A stretch of DNA of 64,000 nucleotides from Mucilaginibacter sp. dw_454 (GCF_018449775.1 NZ_JAAVVB010000004.1:186001-250000), one strand, 5' to 3'; shown: positions 43,527 to 50,818, counted from the first letter of the stretch. The notes: generated by a model from the sequence alone, not told the origin. Numbers and translations: made by a program.

Positions 43527-43617
43527 CGTTTCCCGCCTAAAGGCGGGTCAGGCTGTACGCTCATACGCCTGCAGGCTTTAGGCTCTGGGCCGGTATCCGC
43601 TGCCATCCTTAACGCGG
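43527..43617. repeat. CCCGCCTAAAGGCGGG repeat
   Basis: The 16-nt perfect palindrome CCCGCCTAAAGGCGGG is followed by GTCAGGCTGTACGCTCATAC, GCCTGCAGGC and GGGCCGGTATCCGCTG. It has the look of a dispersed intergenic repeat; it directly abuts the next palindrome. Confidence 0.6.
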
Positions 43618-43768
43618 GGGACTCACCCCGACTCCGCTGCGCTGGTCGACCCTCTCTTCGCCCTTGGCGGAAAGAGGGTTATTTATTGCTTTACCAATTT
43701 GGCTTGTAGCCCTCTTTCCTGCTTGCGGAAGAGAGGGTGATCGAGCGAAGCGACGATCGGGTGAGTCT
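43616..43768. repeat. Large palindrome, GACTCACCCCGAC family
   Basis: The outer arms GGACTCACCCCGA and TCGGGTGAGTC, then CGACCCTCTCTTC and GAGAGGGTGATCGAGCG, form a long imperfect cruciform with an inner pair around CCCTCTTTCC. Relatives: 53581-53803 (complete, with an array in its loop), 58216-58283 (half) and a fragment at 44225-44256. Confidence 0.75.
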
Positions 43769-43792
43769 AAGTATGCTTAGTTACGCAGCCCG

Positions 43793-43944
43793 TGTTTTGT
43801 TTCACGTGTGTATGCAACAGATGAAACAAGTGAAACAGTATTTTTAATTAAATATTTGACAATCAATTAAATATAAAAAATGAGTGAAACAAAATGAAAC
43901 AGTTTTTATGACCTTTAAGTCATTTTTTTGTTTCACGGTGAAAC
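43793..43944 (+). repeat. GTTTCA element, copy 2
   Basis: About 150 bp aligning with the minus strand of 17881-18024. It begins TTTTGTTTCACGTGTGTATG, continues CAACAGATGAAACAAG and TGAAACAG, an AT-rich middle, AGTGAAACAAAATGAAACAG, CCTTTAAGTCATTTTTTT, and ends in the 15-nt palindrome GTTTCACGGTGAAAC (43930-43944), which is parS-like with one extra central base. REP palindromes flank it on both sides. Confidence 0.75.
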
Positions 43945-43989
43945 GGCGTTTTCTTGGCGCTGAACCAAATTTTATTGCCCTTTTGTAAT

Positions 43990-44065
43990 CTCACGGCCAG
44001 AACGACGACGCAATCGCACGCGTTTATTTTTCTCCTTGCGATTGCCACGCTACGCTCGCAATGAC
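43990..44065. repeat. REP-like palindrome, degenerate left arm
   Basis: The right part GCGATTGCCACGCTACGCTC and CGCAATGAC is intact; the left part (TCACGGCCAGAACGACGACG, then CAATCGCACGCG) is decayed. Same family as 16392 and 47776. Confidence 0.7.
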
Positions 44066-44224
44066 AGATTAATTTAAGATTTGACATTTAAAGTGTAGCG
44101 AAAAAGCTTTTTTAAGCGCCTATAAAACGTTTAAATCACTTAAAAACATTTTTTCGTTTCTAATACTTTATTTCTACACGTTTTCCCTTGTTGGTGTTTT
44201 CACCAACAAGGGCGAGAGAAAAAC

Positions 44225-44256
44225 CAACCCTCTTTCCGCCGAAGGTGAAGAGAGCG
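44225..44256. repeat. Fragment of the GACTCACCCC palindrome family
   Basis: CAACCCTCTTTCCGCCGAAGG then TGAAGAGAG matches the inner arm of the 43616 and 53581 palindromes. The surrounding 44066-44287 otherwise holds AT-rich sequence with a small GTTTTCACCAACAAGG motif and no gene. Confidence 0.5.
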
Positions 44257-44287
44257 CTATAAGTTTCATTGTGAGAGGAAGCGATAA

Positions 44288-44350
44288 AGACGCAAAATAT
44301 ATCGTCTCTACGTTTAGACCTTTATGTAGAGACGCAATATTTTGCGTCTC
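44288..44350. repeat. Inverted repeat, GTAGAGACGCAAAATA type
   Basis: AGACGCAAAATAT (44288-44300) is complementary to ATATTTTGCGTCT (44337-44349), and CGTCTCTAC (44303-44311) to GTAGAGACG (44326-44334), making a double-stem hairpin upstream of the TetR gene. Confidence 0.7.
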
Positions 44351-44417
44351 CCGCGCGATGTGATTTTGCATACAACCACATTCCCACTCAAAATGACAAT
44401 CCCACAACAATAATATA

Positions 44418-44438
44418 ATATACCAATTGGTATATTTG
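44418..44438 (+). promoter_or_regulatory. TetR operator 1 overlapping the tetR -7 box
   Basis: ATATACCAATTGGTATAT (44418-44435) is a perfect 18-nt palindrome. It overlaps TATATTTG (44431-44438), a consensus -7 box that ends 4 nt before the GTG start of the TetR gene. A near-identical palindrome precedes the next gene, so autoregulation is very likely. Confidence 0.8.
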
Positions 44439-44442
44439 TATC

Positions 44443-45039
44443 GTGAATAAAGAATTATCAAAAGCAGAGCGCACCCGCCAGTTCATTATTGAAAAAACCG
44501 CGGTTATTTTCAATAAGAAGGGTTATGCGGGTACTTCGTTAACGGATCTGACTGAGGCTACCGGCCTTACCAAGGGCAGCATCTATGGTAATTTTGAAAA
44601 CAAAGAAGAAGTTGCCCTGGCGGTATTTGATTATAACAACCGTAAAGTGGCCGACGAAATTGCCGCGCTGGTTGATAATGCCCCCACTTACTACGACAAA
44701 CTATTGGTATACACCCGGGTTTATAACAACCAAACACTGGCCGAGCGTGGTGGTTGCGCTATCTTAAATACCTCTGTCGAAGCAGACGACACCAACAACC
44801 TGCTAAAAGATAAGGCTGCTAAAGCAGTAACCCGGTGGCAGGCAAAAGTAGCCAGCCTAATAAAAGGCGGTATAGATGCCGGCGAATTTAAAAGTGATAT
44901 CAATGTTAACCAAACCGCTTTATCCATTGTTGCGCTGATTGAGGGCGGGGTTATGATAGCCAAGGTTACCGACAGCCATGCTAATATGGCAAGTGTGCTA
45001 ACTGTGGTAAAATCTATCATCGATCAATTGAGGGACTAA
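44443..45039 (+). CDS. TetR/AcrR-family transcriptional regulator
   Basis: 198 residues with start GTG 44443. The N-terminal HTH spans about residues 10-55: RTRQFIIEKTAVIFNKKGYA, then GTSLTDLTEATGLTKGSIYG and NFENKEEVALAVFDY. The C-terminal ligand domain is of the type found in regulators with a conserved Cys (GGCAILNTSVEADD). It binds, presumably, the two ATATACC-GGTATAT palindromes at 44418 and 45056, repressing itself and the SDR gene 66 nt downstream; the inducer may be an SDR substrate. Confidence 0.92.
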   Translation: MNKELSKAERTRQFIIEKTAVIFNKKGYAGTSLTDLTEATGLTKGSIYGNFENKEEVALAVFDYNNRKVADEIAALVDNAPTYYDKLLVYTRVYNNQTLAERGGCAILNTSVEADDTNNLLKDKAAKAVTRWQAKVASLIKGGIDAGEFKSDINVNQTALSIVALIEGGVMIAKVTDSHANMASVLTVVKSIIDQLRD

Positions 45040-45055
45040 AAAAATTTAATCAATA

Positions 45056-45076
45056 ATATACCGATTGGTATATTTT
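45056..45076 (+). promoter_or_regulatory. TetR operator 2 upstream of the SDR gene
   Basis: ATATACC-GATT-GGTATAT (45056-45073) differs from operator 1 only at one central base. It overlaps TATATTTT (45069-45076), a near -7 box, and lies 30 nt before the SDR start. Confidence 0.75.
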
Positions 45077-45105
45077 ATAATCATAATAATTAAACAAACA
45101 ACAAA

Positions 45106-45837
45106 ATGAATATTACAAACAAAACAGTCCTGGTAACCGGTGGTGGCTCGGGCATTGGCTTAGAAATAGCCAAACTCTTAAGTGCAAAAAATAACAAAGT
45201 AATTATTACCGGCCGCACCGAAAGCAAGCTGCAAAAAGCAGCCGAAGGACTAGCCAACGTAACGCCTATTGCTGCCGACATTAATAATGCCGACGATGTG
45301 GCAAGATTGATAGCAACCGTTAAACAGCAATTCGGCGGATTAGATATTTTGATTAACAATGCCGGTGCTGCTTACGCATACCAGTTAAGCGCCACTGCTA
45401 ATGCCGCCCAAAAAGCCAGGGATGAATTTGAAACCAATTTCTTCGCCATACTTCATTTAAGCGAAGAACTGTTACCTACCTTAAGCGCTTCACCAGAAGC
45501 TGCTATTGTTAACGTAAGCTCTATAGTGGCCTTAACACCGGGCCTGCGCTTGCCAACTTACTCTGCCAGTAAAGCTGCTCTACATTTCTATACGCAAGCG
45601 CTGCGGGTTAGTTTAGCTCAAACCAGTATCAAAGTGTTTGAATTGATGCCTCCTTTGGTTAATACCGACTTTTCGAAAGATATTGGCGGCGAAAACGGGG
45701 TAGCTCCGATTGTAGTGGCGCAAGATTTGATTGATGCATTTGAGAGTGACACTTACGAGATCCACGTGGGCGATACCGCTCATATTTATAAACTTTCGCC
45801 GGTTGACGCTTTTAGCGCATTAAACCAAAGCGCTTAA
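45106..45837 (+). CDS. Short-chain dehydrogenase (DltE-like SDR)
   Basis: A 243-residue NAD(P)-dependent oxidoreductase. The Rossmann loop TGGGSGIG lies at 11-18, NNAG at 84-87, and the catalytic Ser138/139, Tyr152 and Lys156 in VNVSSI and TYSASKAALHF. It is controlled with its TetR neighbour through paired operators. The substrate is not known; an electrophile or aldehyde would fit a TetR-SDR detoxification pair, but this is inference. Confidence 0.92.
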   Translation: MNITNKTVLVTGGGSGIGLEIAKLLSAKNNKVIITGRTESKLQKAAEGLANVTPIAADINNADDVARLIATVKQQFGGLDILINNAGAAYAYQLSATANAAQKARDEFETNFFAILHLSEELLPTLSASPEAAIVNVSSIVALTPGLRLPTYSASKAALHFYTQALRVSLAQTSIKVFELMPPLVNTDFSKDIGGENGVAPIVVAQDLIDAFESDTYEIHVGDTAHIYKLSPVDAFSALNQSA

Positions 45838-45942
45838 TTTTTACTACCTTCATTTTATCGGTTTAAAAAATTTAATGGCGACCTGTCCTATTTCTCATGG
45901 GTGGGTCGTCATTAGGTTTTAAAACAATTAAACTTAACCAAA

Positions 45943-46290
45943 ATGAACGATTTCTTATTGATCTTCAGACGCGATGAAAGCGTCGATTTGCAAATGACTC
46001 CGGAGCAATTAACAGCCATCAACAAACCGTGGCAAGACTGGATGGGCAGCCTGGCGGCTCAAAACAAACTAGCCGACAGCGGTAACAGGCTACACCCCGA
46101 TGGCCGCGTGGTTAAACCTGGCGCTATTGTTACCGATGGCCCTTATGTTGAGGTTAAAGAGGCTATTGGTGGTTACATTGTGGTTCGTGCGGCATCATTT
46201 GATGAAGCTGCCGAGCTATCCAAAGGATGCCCCATTTTAGACACTAACGGCACTGTTGAAGTAAGACAGATTTTGCCGATGGCGCATTAA
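45943..46290 (+). CDS. YCII/DGPF-domain protein
   Basis: 115 residues, MNDFLLIFRRDESVDLQMTP then GAIVTDGPYVEVKEAIGGYIV with the DGPF/Y motif, and ELSKGCPILDTNGTVEVRQI. YCII-family proteins of this kind are the standard partners of ECF42-type sigma factors, and such a sigma factor is the next gene downstream (46535), on the far side of a nested palindrome. Function unknown; a small ferredoxin-like fold. Confidence 0.9.
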   Translation: MNDFLLIFRRDESVDLQMTPEQLTAINKPWQDWMGSLAAQNKLADSGNRLHPDGRVVKPGAIVTDGPYVEVKEAIGGYIVVRAASFDEAAELSKGCPILDTNGTVEVRQILPMAH

Positions 46291-46315
46291 TGACCTCCCA
46301 ATCTAACTGATTGCC

Positions 46316-46468
46316 AGGAGGCACCTACGGAGCCAATAACCAGGTTGACTTAAGCTACAAACAGGCGACTCCTCCGGAGTTATTTATTTGAACATTTATA
46401 GTTCCGTAGGAACTGCCTGTTTGTAGCTTAACCAGATAATATTTAATATGGCTCCGTAGGTGCCTCCT
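46316..46468. repeat. Triple nested palindrome of 153 bp
   Basis: Outer 19-nt arms, perfect: AGGAGGCACCTACGGAGCC (46316-46334) with 46450-46468. Middle 17-nt arms, perfect: TTAAGCTACAAACAGGC (46350-46366) with 46415-46431. Two small palindromes lie between them: ACTCC-TCC-GGAGT (46368-46380) and AGTTCC-GTA-GGAACT (46400-46414). The whole folds as a four-way or cloverleaf structure between the YCII and sigma genes. It looks like a MITE or REP-type element; no coding capacity. Confidence 0.8.
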
Positions 46469-46534
46469 TCTAAAAGTGACGCTCAAATGTGATAGTCGCA
46501 TTACTCGGCAAGGATTAGATGTGACTAAAGTTTT

Positions 46535-47755
46535 ATGCAAAACCATCAACTACTACCCCACTTATACCGTACCGAATACCGCAAGATCATTGCAGTGCTG
46601 GCGCGGCTGTTTGGGTTTGAGCATATCCAGATTGCCGAAGATTTGACCAGCGACACCTTTTTGCTGGCCTCAGAAACCTGGGCCAACGACAAACTGCCGC
46701 CAAACCCAACGGCCTGGCTGTATACTGTAGCTAAAAACAAAGCGAAGGACTACTTGAAACACAACACGGTGTTTGAGCAAAAGGTAAGTCAGCATTTAAG
46801 AATTGAAACAGCGCGGGCCGAGGAGCTAAACATCGATCTTTCTGAAGCCAACATTAACGATAGCCAGCTGCAAATGATGTTCGCTATCTGCCAACCCATA
46901 ATTGCGGTCGAGGCGCAGATTGGTTTAGCATTGCGCATTCTTTGCGGTTTTAGTATTGATGAAATAGCCGACGCTTTTTTATCCAACAAAGAAACCATTA
47001 ACAAGCGACTGTTTCGCGCCAAAGAAAAGCTGCGCGAGCAACAGGTAAAAATTGAATTTCCGGATAGCAAGGAAATTAATAAAAGGTTAGAGGCCGTTTT
47101 AATTACGCTTTACCTGTTGTTTAATGAGGGTTATTATTCGGTAAGCAGTAACACTAATTTGCGTAAAGACCTTTGTTTGGAAGCCATGCGACTAACTTAT
47201 TTGTTGGTCGAGAACCGCGCGACAGATCTGCCACAAGTAAATGCCTTATTCTCATTAATGTGCTTCCATGCTTCTCGATTTGAGGCCCGGATAGATAAAA
47301 ACGGCGAGATCATTATTTATGATGAACAAGACAGTAATCTGTGGAACGACGAGTTGATATCGCGCGGTACACACTACCTCATCCGCGCCTCCAAAGGCGA
47401 TCAATTAACCCGTTATCACCTGGAAGCAGCCATTGCCTATTGGCATACCCAAAAGGCTGACAGCGCCAATAAATGGGAGAACATATTACAACTCTATAAC
47501 AAGTTACTTATTTTAGAATATTCGCCCATGGCAGCACTTAACCGTACTTATGCCCTGGCCAAGGCCGAAGGGAAAAAAAAGGCTATCATCGAAGCTGAAA
47601 AACTGACCGGCCATTTGTACCACTCATTGCTGGGCTATCTCTACACCGATGTCGATAATGACAAAGCACTGGAACATTTACAAACGGCTTTAAAAATGGC
47701 CAAGACATCTGCAGAGAAAACGCAGATCAGGAAAAATATCAAGAAGCTTAATTAA
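46535..47755 (+). CDS. ECF42-type RNA polymerase sigma factor
   Basis: 406 residues. The sigma-2 region is at about 8-75 (RTEYRKIIAVLARLFGF, then LTSDTFLLASETW and NPTAWLYTVAKNKAKDYL), and sigma-4 at about 110-165 (ALRILCGFSIDEIADAFLSNKETINKRLFRAKEKL). The long C-terminal extension (about 185-406, TPR-like helices LEYSPMAALNRTYALAKAEG and ALEHLQTALKMAKTSAEK) is the hallmark of ECF42/SigI-like proteins, in which the extension regulates activity without an anti-sigma factor. It is paired with the YCII gene upstream. Confidence 0.9.
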   Translation: MQNHQLLPHLYRTEYRKIIAVLARLFGFEHIQIAEDLTSDTFLLASETWANDKLPPNPTAWLYTVAKNKAKDYLKHNTVFEQKVSQHLRIETARAEELNIDLSEANINDSQLQMMFAICQPIIAVEAQIGLALRILCGFSIDEIADAFLSNKETINKRLFRAKEKLREQQVKIEFPDSKEINKRLEAVLITLYLLFNEGYYSVSSNTNLRKDLCLEAMRLTYLLVENRATDLPQVNALFSLMCFHASRFEARIDKNGEIIIYDEQDSNLWNDELISRGTHYLIRASKGDQLTRYHLEAAIAYWHTQKADSANKWENILQLYNKLLILEYSPMAALNRTYALAKAEGKKKAIIEAEKLTGHLYHSLLGYLYTDVDNDKALEHLQTALKMAKTSAEKTQIRKNIKKLN

Positions 47756-47775
47756 TTGCGTTACTATAACAGCGT

Positions 47776-47850
47776 GTCATTGCGAGGAGGAACGACGAAG
47801 CAATCGCGAATATTGCATCCTTGCGATTGCCACGCTACGCTCGCAATGAC
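47776..47850. repeat. REP-like palindrome, GTCATTGCGAGG family
   Basis: GTCATTGCGAGGAGGAACG at the left, then GAAGCAATCGCG, pairing with GCGATTGCCACGC and CTCGCAATGAC on the right. Best-preserved copy in the window. Confidence 0.8.
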
Positions 47851-47877
47851 AATTTTTTATTTTAAGTTTTGCAGTTC

Positions 47878-47909
47878 TCCCTCTCCAAAGGAGAGGGCCG
47901 GGGAGAGGT
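47878..47909. repeat. CCCTCTCC palindrome
   Basis: CCCTCTCCAAAGGAGAGGG is a perfect hairpin followed by CCGGGGAGAGG. It directly precedes the candidate RNA at 47919. Confidence 0.6.
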
Positions 47910-47918
47910 AAAAAAGAA

Positions 47919-48064
47919 AAGCCCCTGATGGGCAGGGGCCTTTACTAACCAATTATAAACCAATATATATGAGAAATATATGCTTTGTTGAACAACCATC
48001 AACTCGGCATATTGCCTTAATTCTGTTTGTTGTAAACTATGATACAAACGCTATGCCGAAGTGA
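47919..48064 (+). ncRNA. Candidate structured RNA or leader with 31-codon ORF (copy B)
   Basis: GCCCCTG-ATGGG-CAGGGGC (47921-47939) is followed by CTTTACTAACCAATTATAAA and then ATGAGAAAT at 47969, opening 31 codons (MRNICFVEQPSTRHIALILF...) ending 48064. Hairpin, loop, spacer and ATGAGAA match 13765-13890; the peptides beyond MR differ, which argues that RNA structure or the start region, not the peptide, is conserved. Confidence 0.35.
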
Positions 48065-48120
48065 TAAATTGTACACTTTTACAGACATAACACTTTTGTT
48101 ACTTACACAGACTTACGCAT

Positions 48121-48156
48121 AAAAAAAGAGCGCGGATTTTGCAATCACGCGCTCTT
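48121..48156 (-). terminator. Terminator of uppP
   Basis: AAGAGCGCG (48126-48134) pairs with CGCGCTCTT (48148-48156); on the minus strand the hairpin is followed by a run of T (A-run at 48121-48127). It ends the ftsX-DUF3098-uppP transcript. Confidence 0.85.
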
Positions 48157-48176
48157 ATGCTTAATAGTTAAGTGTC

Positions 48177-48980
48177 TTAAACTGTGTGCAGTACGTTGCC
48201 AGAATAGTACAACACAATGATCACAATACCCGCCAGTATGCGGTAGATCCCAAACACTTTGAAGCCTTTCTGCTCCAGGAATGTGATGAAAGATTTGATA
48301 GCAGCCAGGGCCACAATAAAAGCGATCAAACTGCCTATCAGCAGGTATTTAATATCATGATGCATCTCTGTAGCCGAGATTACATTGTGTTTATAAAAAT
48401 CATACAAATCTTTAAGCGTTGCGCCAAACATAGTAGGTACCGCTAAAAAGAATGAAAACTCGGCAGCTGCCTTACGGCTTAGCTTTTGGGTCATACCGCC
48501 AACTATACTTGCGCCAGAGCGTGAAACACCCGGCACCATGGCCAGGCATTGAAACAAGCCTATTTTAAAGGCTGTAAGATGCGATATTTCTTTTTCGTCA
48601 GTTACCGTAGGTTTATTGAACCATTCGTCAACAAACAGCAGGATAACACCACCTACAACGAAAGCTATAGCAACAATCAGTGGGCTCTCCAATAAAATAT
48701 CGATTTTCTTTTTAAGCAGCAGGCCAAATATCACTGCCGGGATAACCCCGATGATGAGTTTAACATAAAAATCTATCGAACGGAAAAAGCGTTTAAAGTA
48801 AAGCACCACTACCGCCAGGATAGCGCCCAGCTGAATAACAATCTCGAAAAGCTTAACAAACTCATCTTTACCAATACCCATAATGGCACTGGCCACTACC
48901 AGGTGCCCGGTTGATGATACCGGCAAGAACTCGGTCAGTCCTTCTATGATAGCAAGGACGATTACATGAATGATATTCAT
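48177..48980 (-). CDS. uppP: Undecaprenyl-diphosphatase UppP (BacA)
   Basis: A 267-residue integral membrane enzyme that dephosphorylates undecaprenyl pyrophosphate, recycling the lipid carrier for peptidoglycan and O-antigen. Motif 1 is [20 protein letters not shown] (Glu and Ser/His catalytic) and motif 2 [16 protein letters not shown] near residue 165. Several helices, normal length. In many Bacteroidota the next gene is truB; here a 4.7-kb gap with other genes intervenes. Confidence 0.96.
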   Translation of the reverse strand: MNIIHVIVLAIIEGLTEFLPVSSTGHLVVASAIMGIGKDEFVKLFEIVIQLGAILAVVVLYFKRFFRSIDFYVKLIIGVIPAVIFGLLLKKKIDILLESPLIVAIAFVVGGVILLFVDEWFNKPTVTDEKEISHLTAFKIGLFQCLAMVPGVSRSGASIVGGMTQKLSRKAAAEFSFFLAVPTMFGATLKDLYDFYKHNVISATEMHHDIKYLLIGSLIAFIVALAAIKSFITFLEQKGFKVFGIYRILAGIVIIVLYYSGNVLHTV

Positions 48981-49021
48981 TTTTTAGGGGCTAAGGTTTT
49001 GGTGCGATCCCGAGGATCAGA

Positions 49022-49285
49022 CTATTTAATGTCAGATTTCTTTAAAATAGAATAAAAACCTATTCCAAAGCCGGCCAATACCACTACAGGAGCAATCACA
49101 ATTTTAGTGGTACTGTAAATATCAGTTGTACCGGCCATCAGCACAAAACCAAATGCCACCACTGCAATAGCAATGATAAACCAGGTGTAATTGCTTTTAT
49201 CGAATATAAATTTTACCGGTGTGGTATTAGCTGCCGGAGCTTTTGCTGTGGCTGTTTTTGCTGCCGGTTGTGTAGTTTTTGCCAT
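49022..49285 (-). CDS. DUF3098 membrane protein
   Basis: 87 residues: an Ala/Lys/Thr-rich cytoplasmic N-terminus (AAKTATAKAPAANTTPV), then NYTWFIIAIAVVAFGFVLMA and a second helix VVLAGFGIGFYSILKK. DUF3098 proteins sit between ftsX and uppP across Bacteroidota; function unknown, possibly cell-envelope related. Its upstream region holds two word arrays. Confidence 0.9.
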   Translation of the reverse strand: MAKTTQPAAKTATAKAPAANTTPVKFIFDKSNYTWFIIAIAVVAFGFVLMAGTTDIYSTTKIVIAPVVVLAGFGIGFYSILKKSDIK

Positions 49286-49296
49286 GTCTTTTTTAA

Positions 49297-49328
49297 TGAT
49301 TGAATGAGTGTTTGAGTGAATGAGCGAA
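49297..49328 (+). repeat. Period-8 word array (single arm)
   Basis: TGATTGAA, TGAGTGTT, then TGAGTGAA and TGAGCGAA, in perfect 8-nt register. It uses almost the same word as the array at 34530 (GAGTGAAT), in the leader of the DUF3098 gene. Confidence 0.6.
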
Positions 49329-49351
49329 CGTTAGTTTGGCGGTTTTGCAAC

Positions 49352-49386
49352 CTTTTACCTTTCTCCTTTTGCCTTTCACCTATCTA
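49352..49386 (+). repeat. Period-7 word array (single arm) touching the ftsX stop
   Basis: CTTTTAC, CTTTCTC, then CTTTTGC, CTTTCAC and CTATCTA. The stop codon of ftsX (49380-49382) is inside the last word. The word differs from the period-8 array 24 nt away. Confidence 0.6.
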
Positions 49387-50258
49387 TATAGATCGTATAT
49401 TTTTAATCTTAAAAATTTATTTACTGCCAGGAACGTGCTGAAAGCCGATATAAATATCCCGAGGCCAATTACTAATAAAAACACAATGCCGAACTCGGTA
49501 TTGTTTTGTAAAATAACCAAATCAGGTATCTCCAGGTTAGCAAAGTAAAGTGTGCCTACCAGTATAATAACCGCTATTAGCCCGCCTAATAAACCATGCC
49601 ATATGCCATATAAAATAAATGGCTTACGGATAAATGATTTCGTGGCCCCCACCAACTGCATCGACTTAATTAAGAATCGTTGCGAGTAGATTGCCAGCCT
49701 GATTGTATTGTTGATCAGCGCTACCGATACTACCACAAAGATCCCGGTAAAGGCTAAGATCACCAATGATATTGAAGTAATGTTGGAGTTCATCTGGTCT
49801 ACCAGTGATTGTTGGTATTTAACTTCTTTTACTATTGGATTTTTCAGCAGATCGGTTTTGAATTTGGTGATCTGCGCGTTATTGGCATAATCGGCATTCA
49901 AATAAATATCCAGCGATTGCGACAATGGGTTATAACCTAAAAAGCGAACGAAATCCTCACCAAGGTCTTTTTGCAGGTTACGGGCAGCCAGCTCTTTACT
50001 TACGTAGATAGCTTGCTTAACCGCAGGGTTACTTTCCAGCTGATTCTGTAATTGACGTACATCGGTCTCGTGGGCCGCATCGTCCACAAAAATATTAAGA
50101 ACGATATTTTCTTTCACATAGCGCGAAAGGTTATTGGCATGCACCAATATCAGGCCCAATAAACCAACCATTAGCAATACCATAGAAATACCAAATACGG
50201 TTGAAATGTAGATGGTTTTAGTTTTGTTAGCCGATTCGCTTACTTCAAATTCTTCCAT
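49380..50258 (-). CDS. ftsX: Cell division protein FtsX-like ABC permease
   Basis: 292 residues with four hydrophobic helices: one near residues 20-40 (VFGISMVLLMVGLLGLILVH), a periplasmic domain to about 165 (with ENIVLNIFVDDAAHETDVRQ and YVSKELAARNLQKDLGED), then three helices with the FtsX-type cytoplasmic loop NTIRLAIYSQRFLIKSMQLV. It works with FtsE to control septal peptidoglycan hydrolysis. It leads the ftsX-DUF3098-uppP run; the Bacteroidota ftsE is not in the window. Confidence 0.92.
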   Translation of the reverse strand: MEEFEVSESANKTKTIYISTVFGISMVLLMVGLLGLILVHANNLSRYVKENIVLNIFVDDAAHETDVRQLQNQLESNPAVKQAIYVSKELAARNLQKDLGEDFVRFLGYNPLSQSLDIYLNADYANNAQITKFKTDLLKNPIVKEVKYQQSLVDQMNSNITSISLVILAFTGIFVVVSVALINNTIRLAIYSQRFLIKSMQLVGATKSFIRKPFILYGIWHGLLGGLIAVIILVGTLYFANLEIPDLVILQNNTEFGIVFLLVIGLGIFISAFSTFLAVNKFLRLKIYDLYR

Positions 50259-50382
50259 TGTATGCTGGTTAGTTTCTGCGAAATTAAGAAACCAAGCCTA
50301 AAGGTAAAAGTTTATATTTTTTTAATTGGGTTTTGGATAGGACTTTAACATAATTTAACGGGTTGCTCCATCCACCCCGCGC

Positions 50383-50475
50383 GTCATCGTGAGCGAGGAA
50401 CGAGCGTGACGATCTCTAACAAAGCGACAATCGCTTATCCGGAGATTGCGACGCTCGTACCTCGCTCGCAATGAC
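50383..50475. repeat. REP-like palindrome, TCATCGTGAGCG family
   Basis: GTCATCGTGAGCGAGGAACG, then AGCGTGACGATCTC on the left; GAGATTGCGACGCTCGTACC and TCGCTCGCAATGAC on the right. A hybrid with the GTCATTGCGAGG family. It lies in the 268-nt gap upstream of ftsX. Confidence 0.75.
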
Positions 50476-50526
50476 GTAATGGTATTGATACATTAAACAA
50501 ATCACCATCCCACCTGTTATTCCATC

Positions 50527-50721
50527 ATGACAAAGCCAGCAAATTCAACAGACAAAGCATCGCCTGCGGATACACCTACCCACAGACCAAATGATAACGG
50601 CCATAAAAGCAAAGTGCGCGCCGCCGACAAGCAATACGATGCCGACAAACCACACGGCGGCGACATTGCCAAAAAACACGAGAATGAAGAGCAGCCGGTT
50701 AATCCGGGGAGTAAGGCTTAA
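50527..50721 (+). CDS. Small hydrophilic protein, 64 aa
   Basis: MTKPANSTDKASPADTPTHR begins a 64-residue protein with no hydrophobic stretch, rich in Asp, Lys, Asn, His and Pro (DADKPHGGDIAKKHENEEQP). Probably disordered; a stress or desiccation role is possible, as for similar small hydrophilic proteins of this family of bacteria. It lies between two REP elements, and its composition is not repeat-like, which favours a real gene. Confidence 0.55.
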   Translation: MTKPANSTDKASPADTPTHRPNDNGHKSKVRAADKQYDADKPHGGDIAKKHENEEQPVNPGSKA

Positions 50722-50731
50722 TTGCGATATT

Positions 50732-50810
50732 GTCATCCTGAGCGACAGCGAAGGATCTTATCAAGGCGACAGTTAAACGTATAAGATTCTTCGCTGTCGC
50801 TCAGAATGAC
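50732..50810. repeat. REP-like palindrome, GTCATCCTGAGCGACAGCG family
   Basis: Arms of about 29 nt, GTCATCCTGAGCGACAGCG then AAGGATCTTAT, versus ATAAGATTCTTCG then CTGTCGCTCAGAATGAC, with three mismatches. It ends 8 nt from the ABC exporter stop. Confidence 0.8.
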
Positions 50811-50818
50811 AACTCTTT

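Noticed and set aside
44174..44461. A 95-codon minus-strand frame upstream of tetR
   Set aside because: Runs through inverted repeats and the TetR operator; no family resemblance.
49336..49548. A 70-codon plus-strand frame at the ftsX end
   Set aside because: Antisense to ftsX and started inside a word array.
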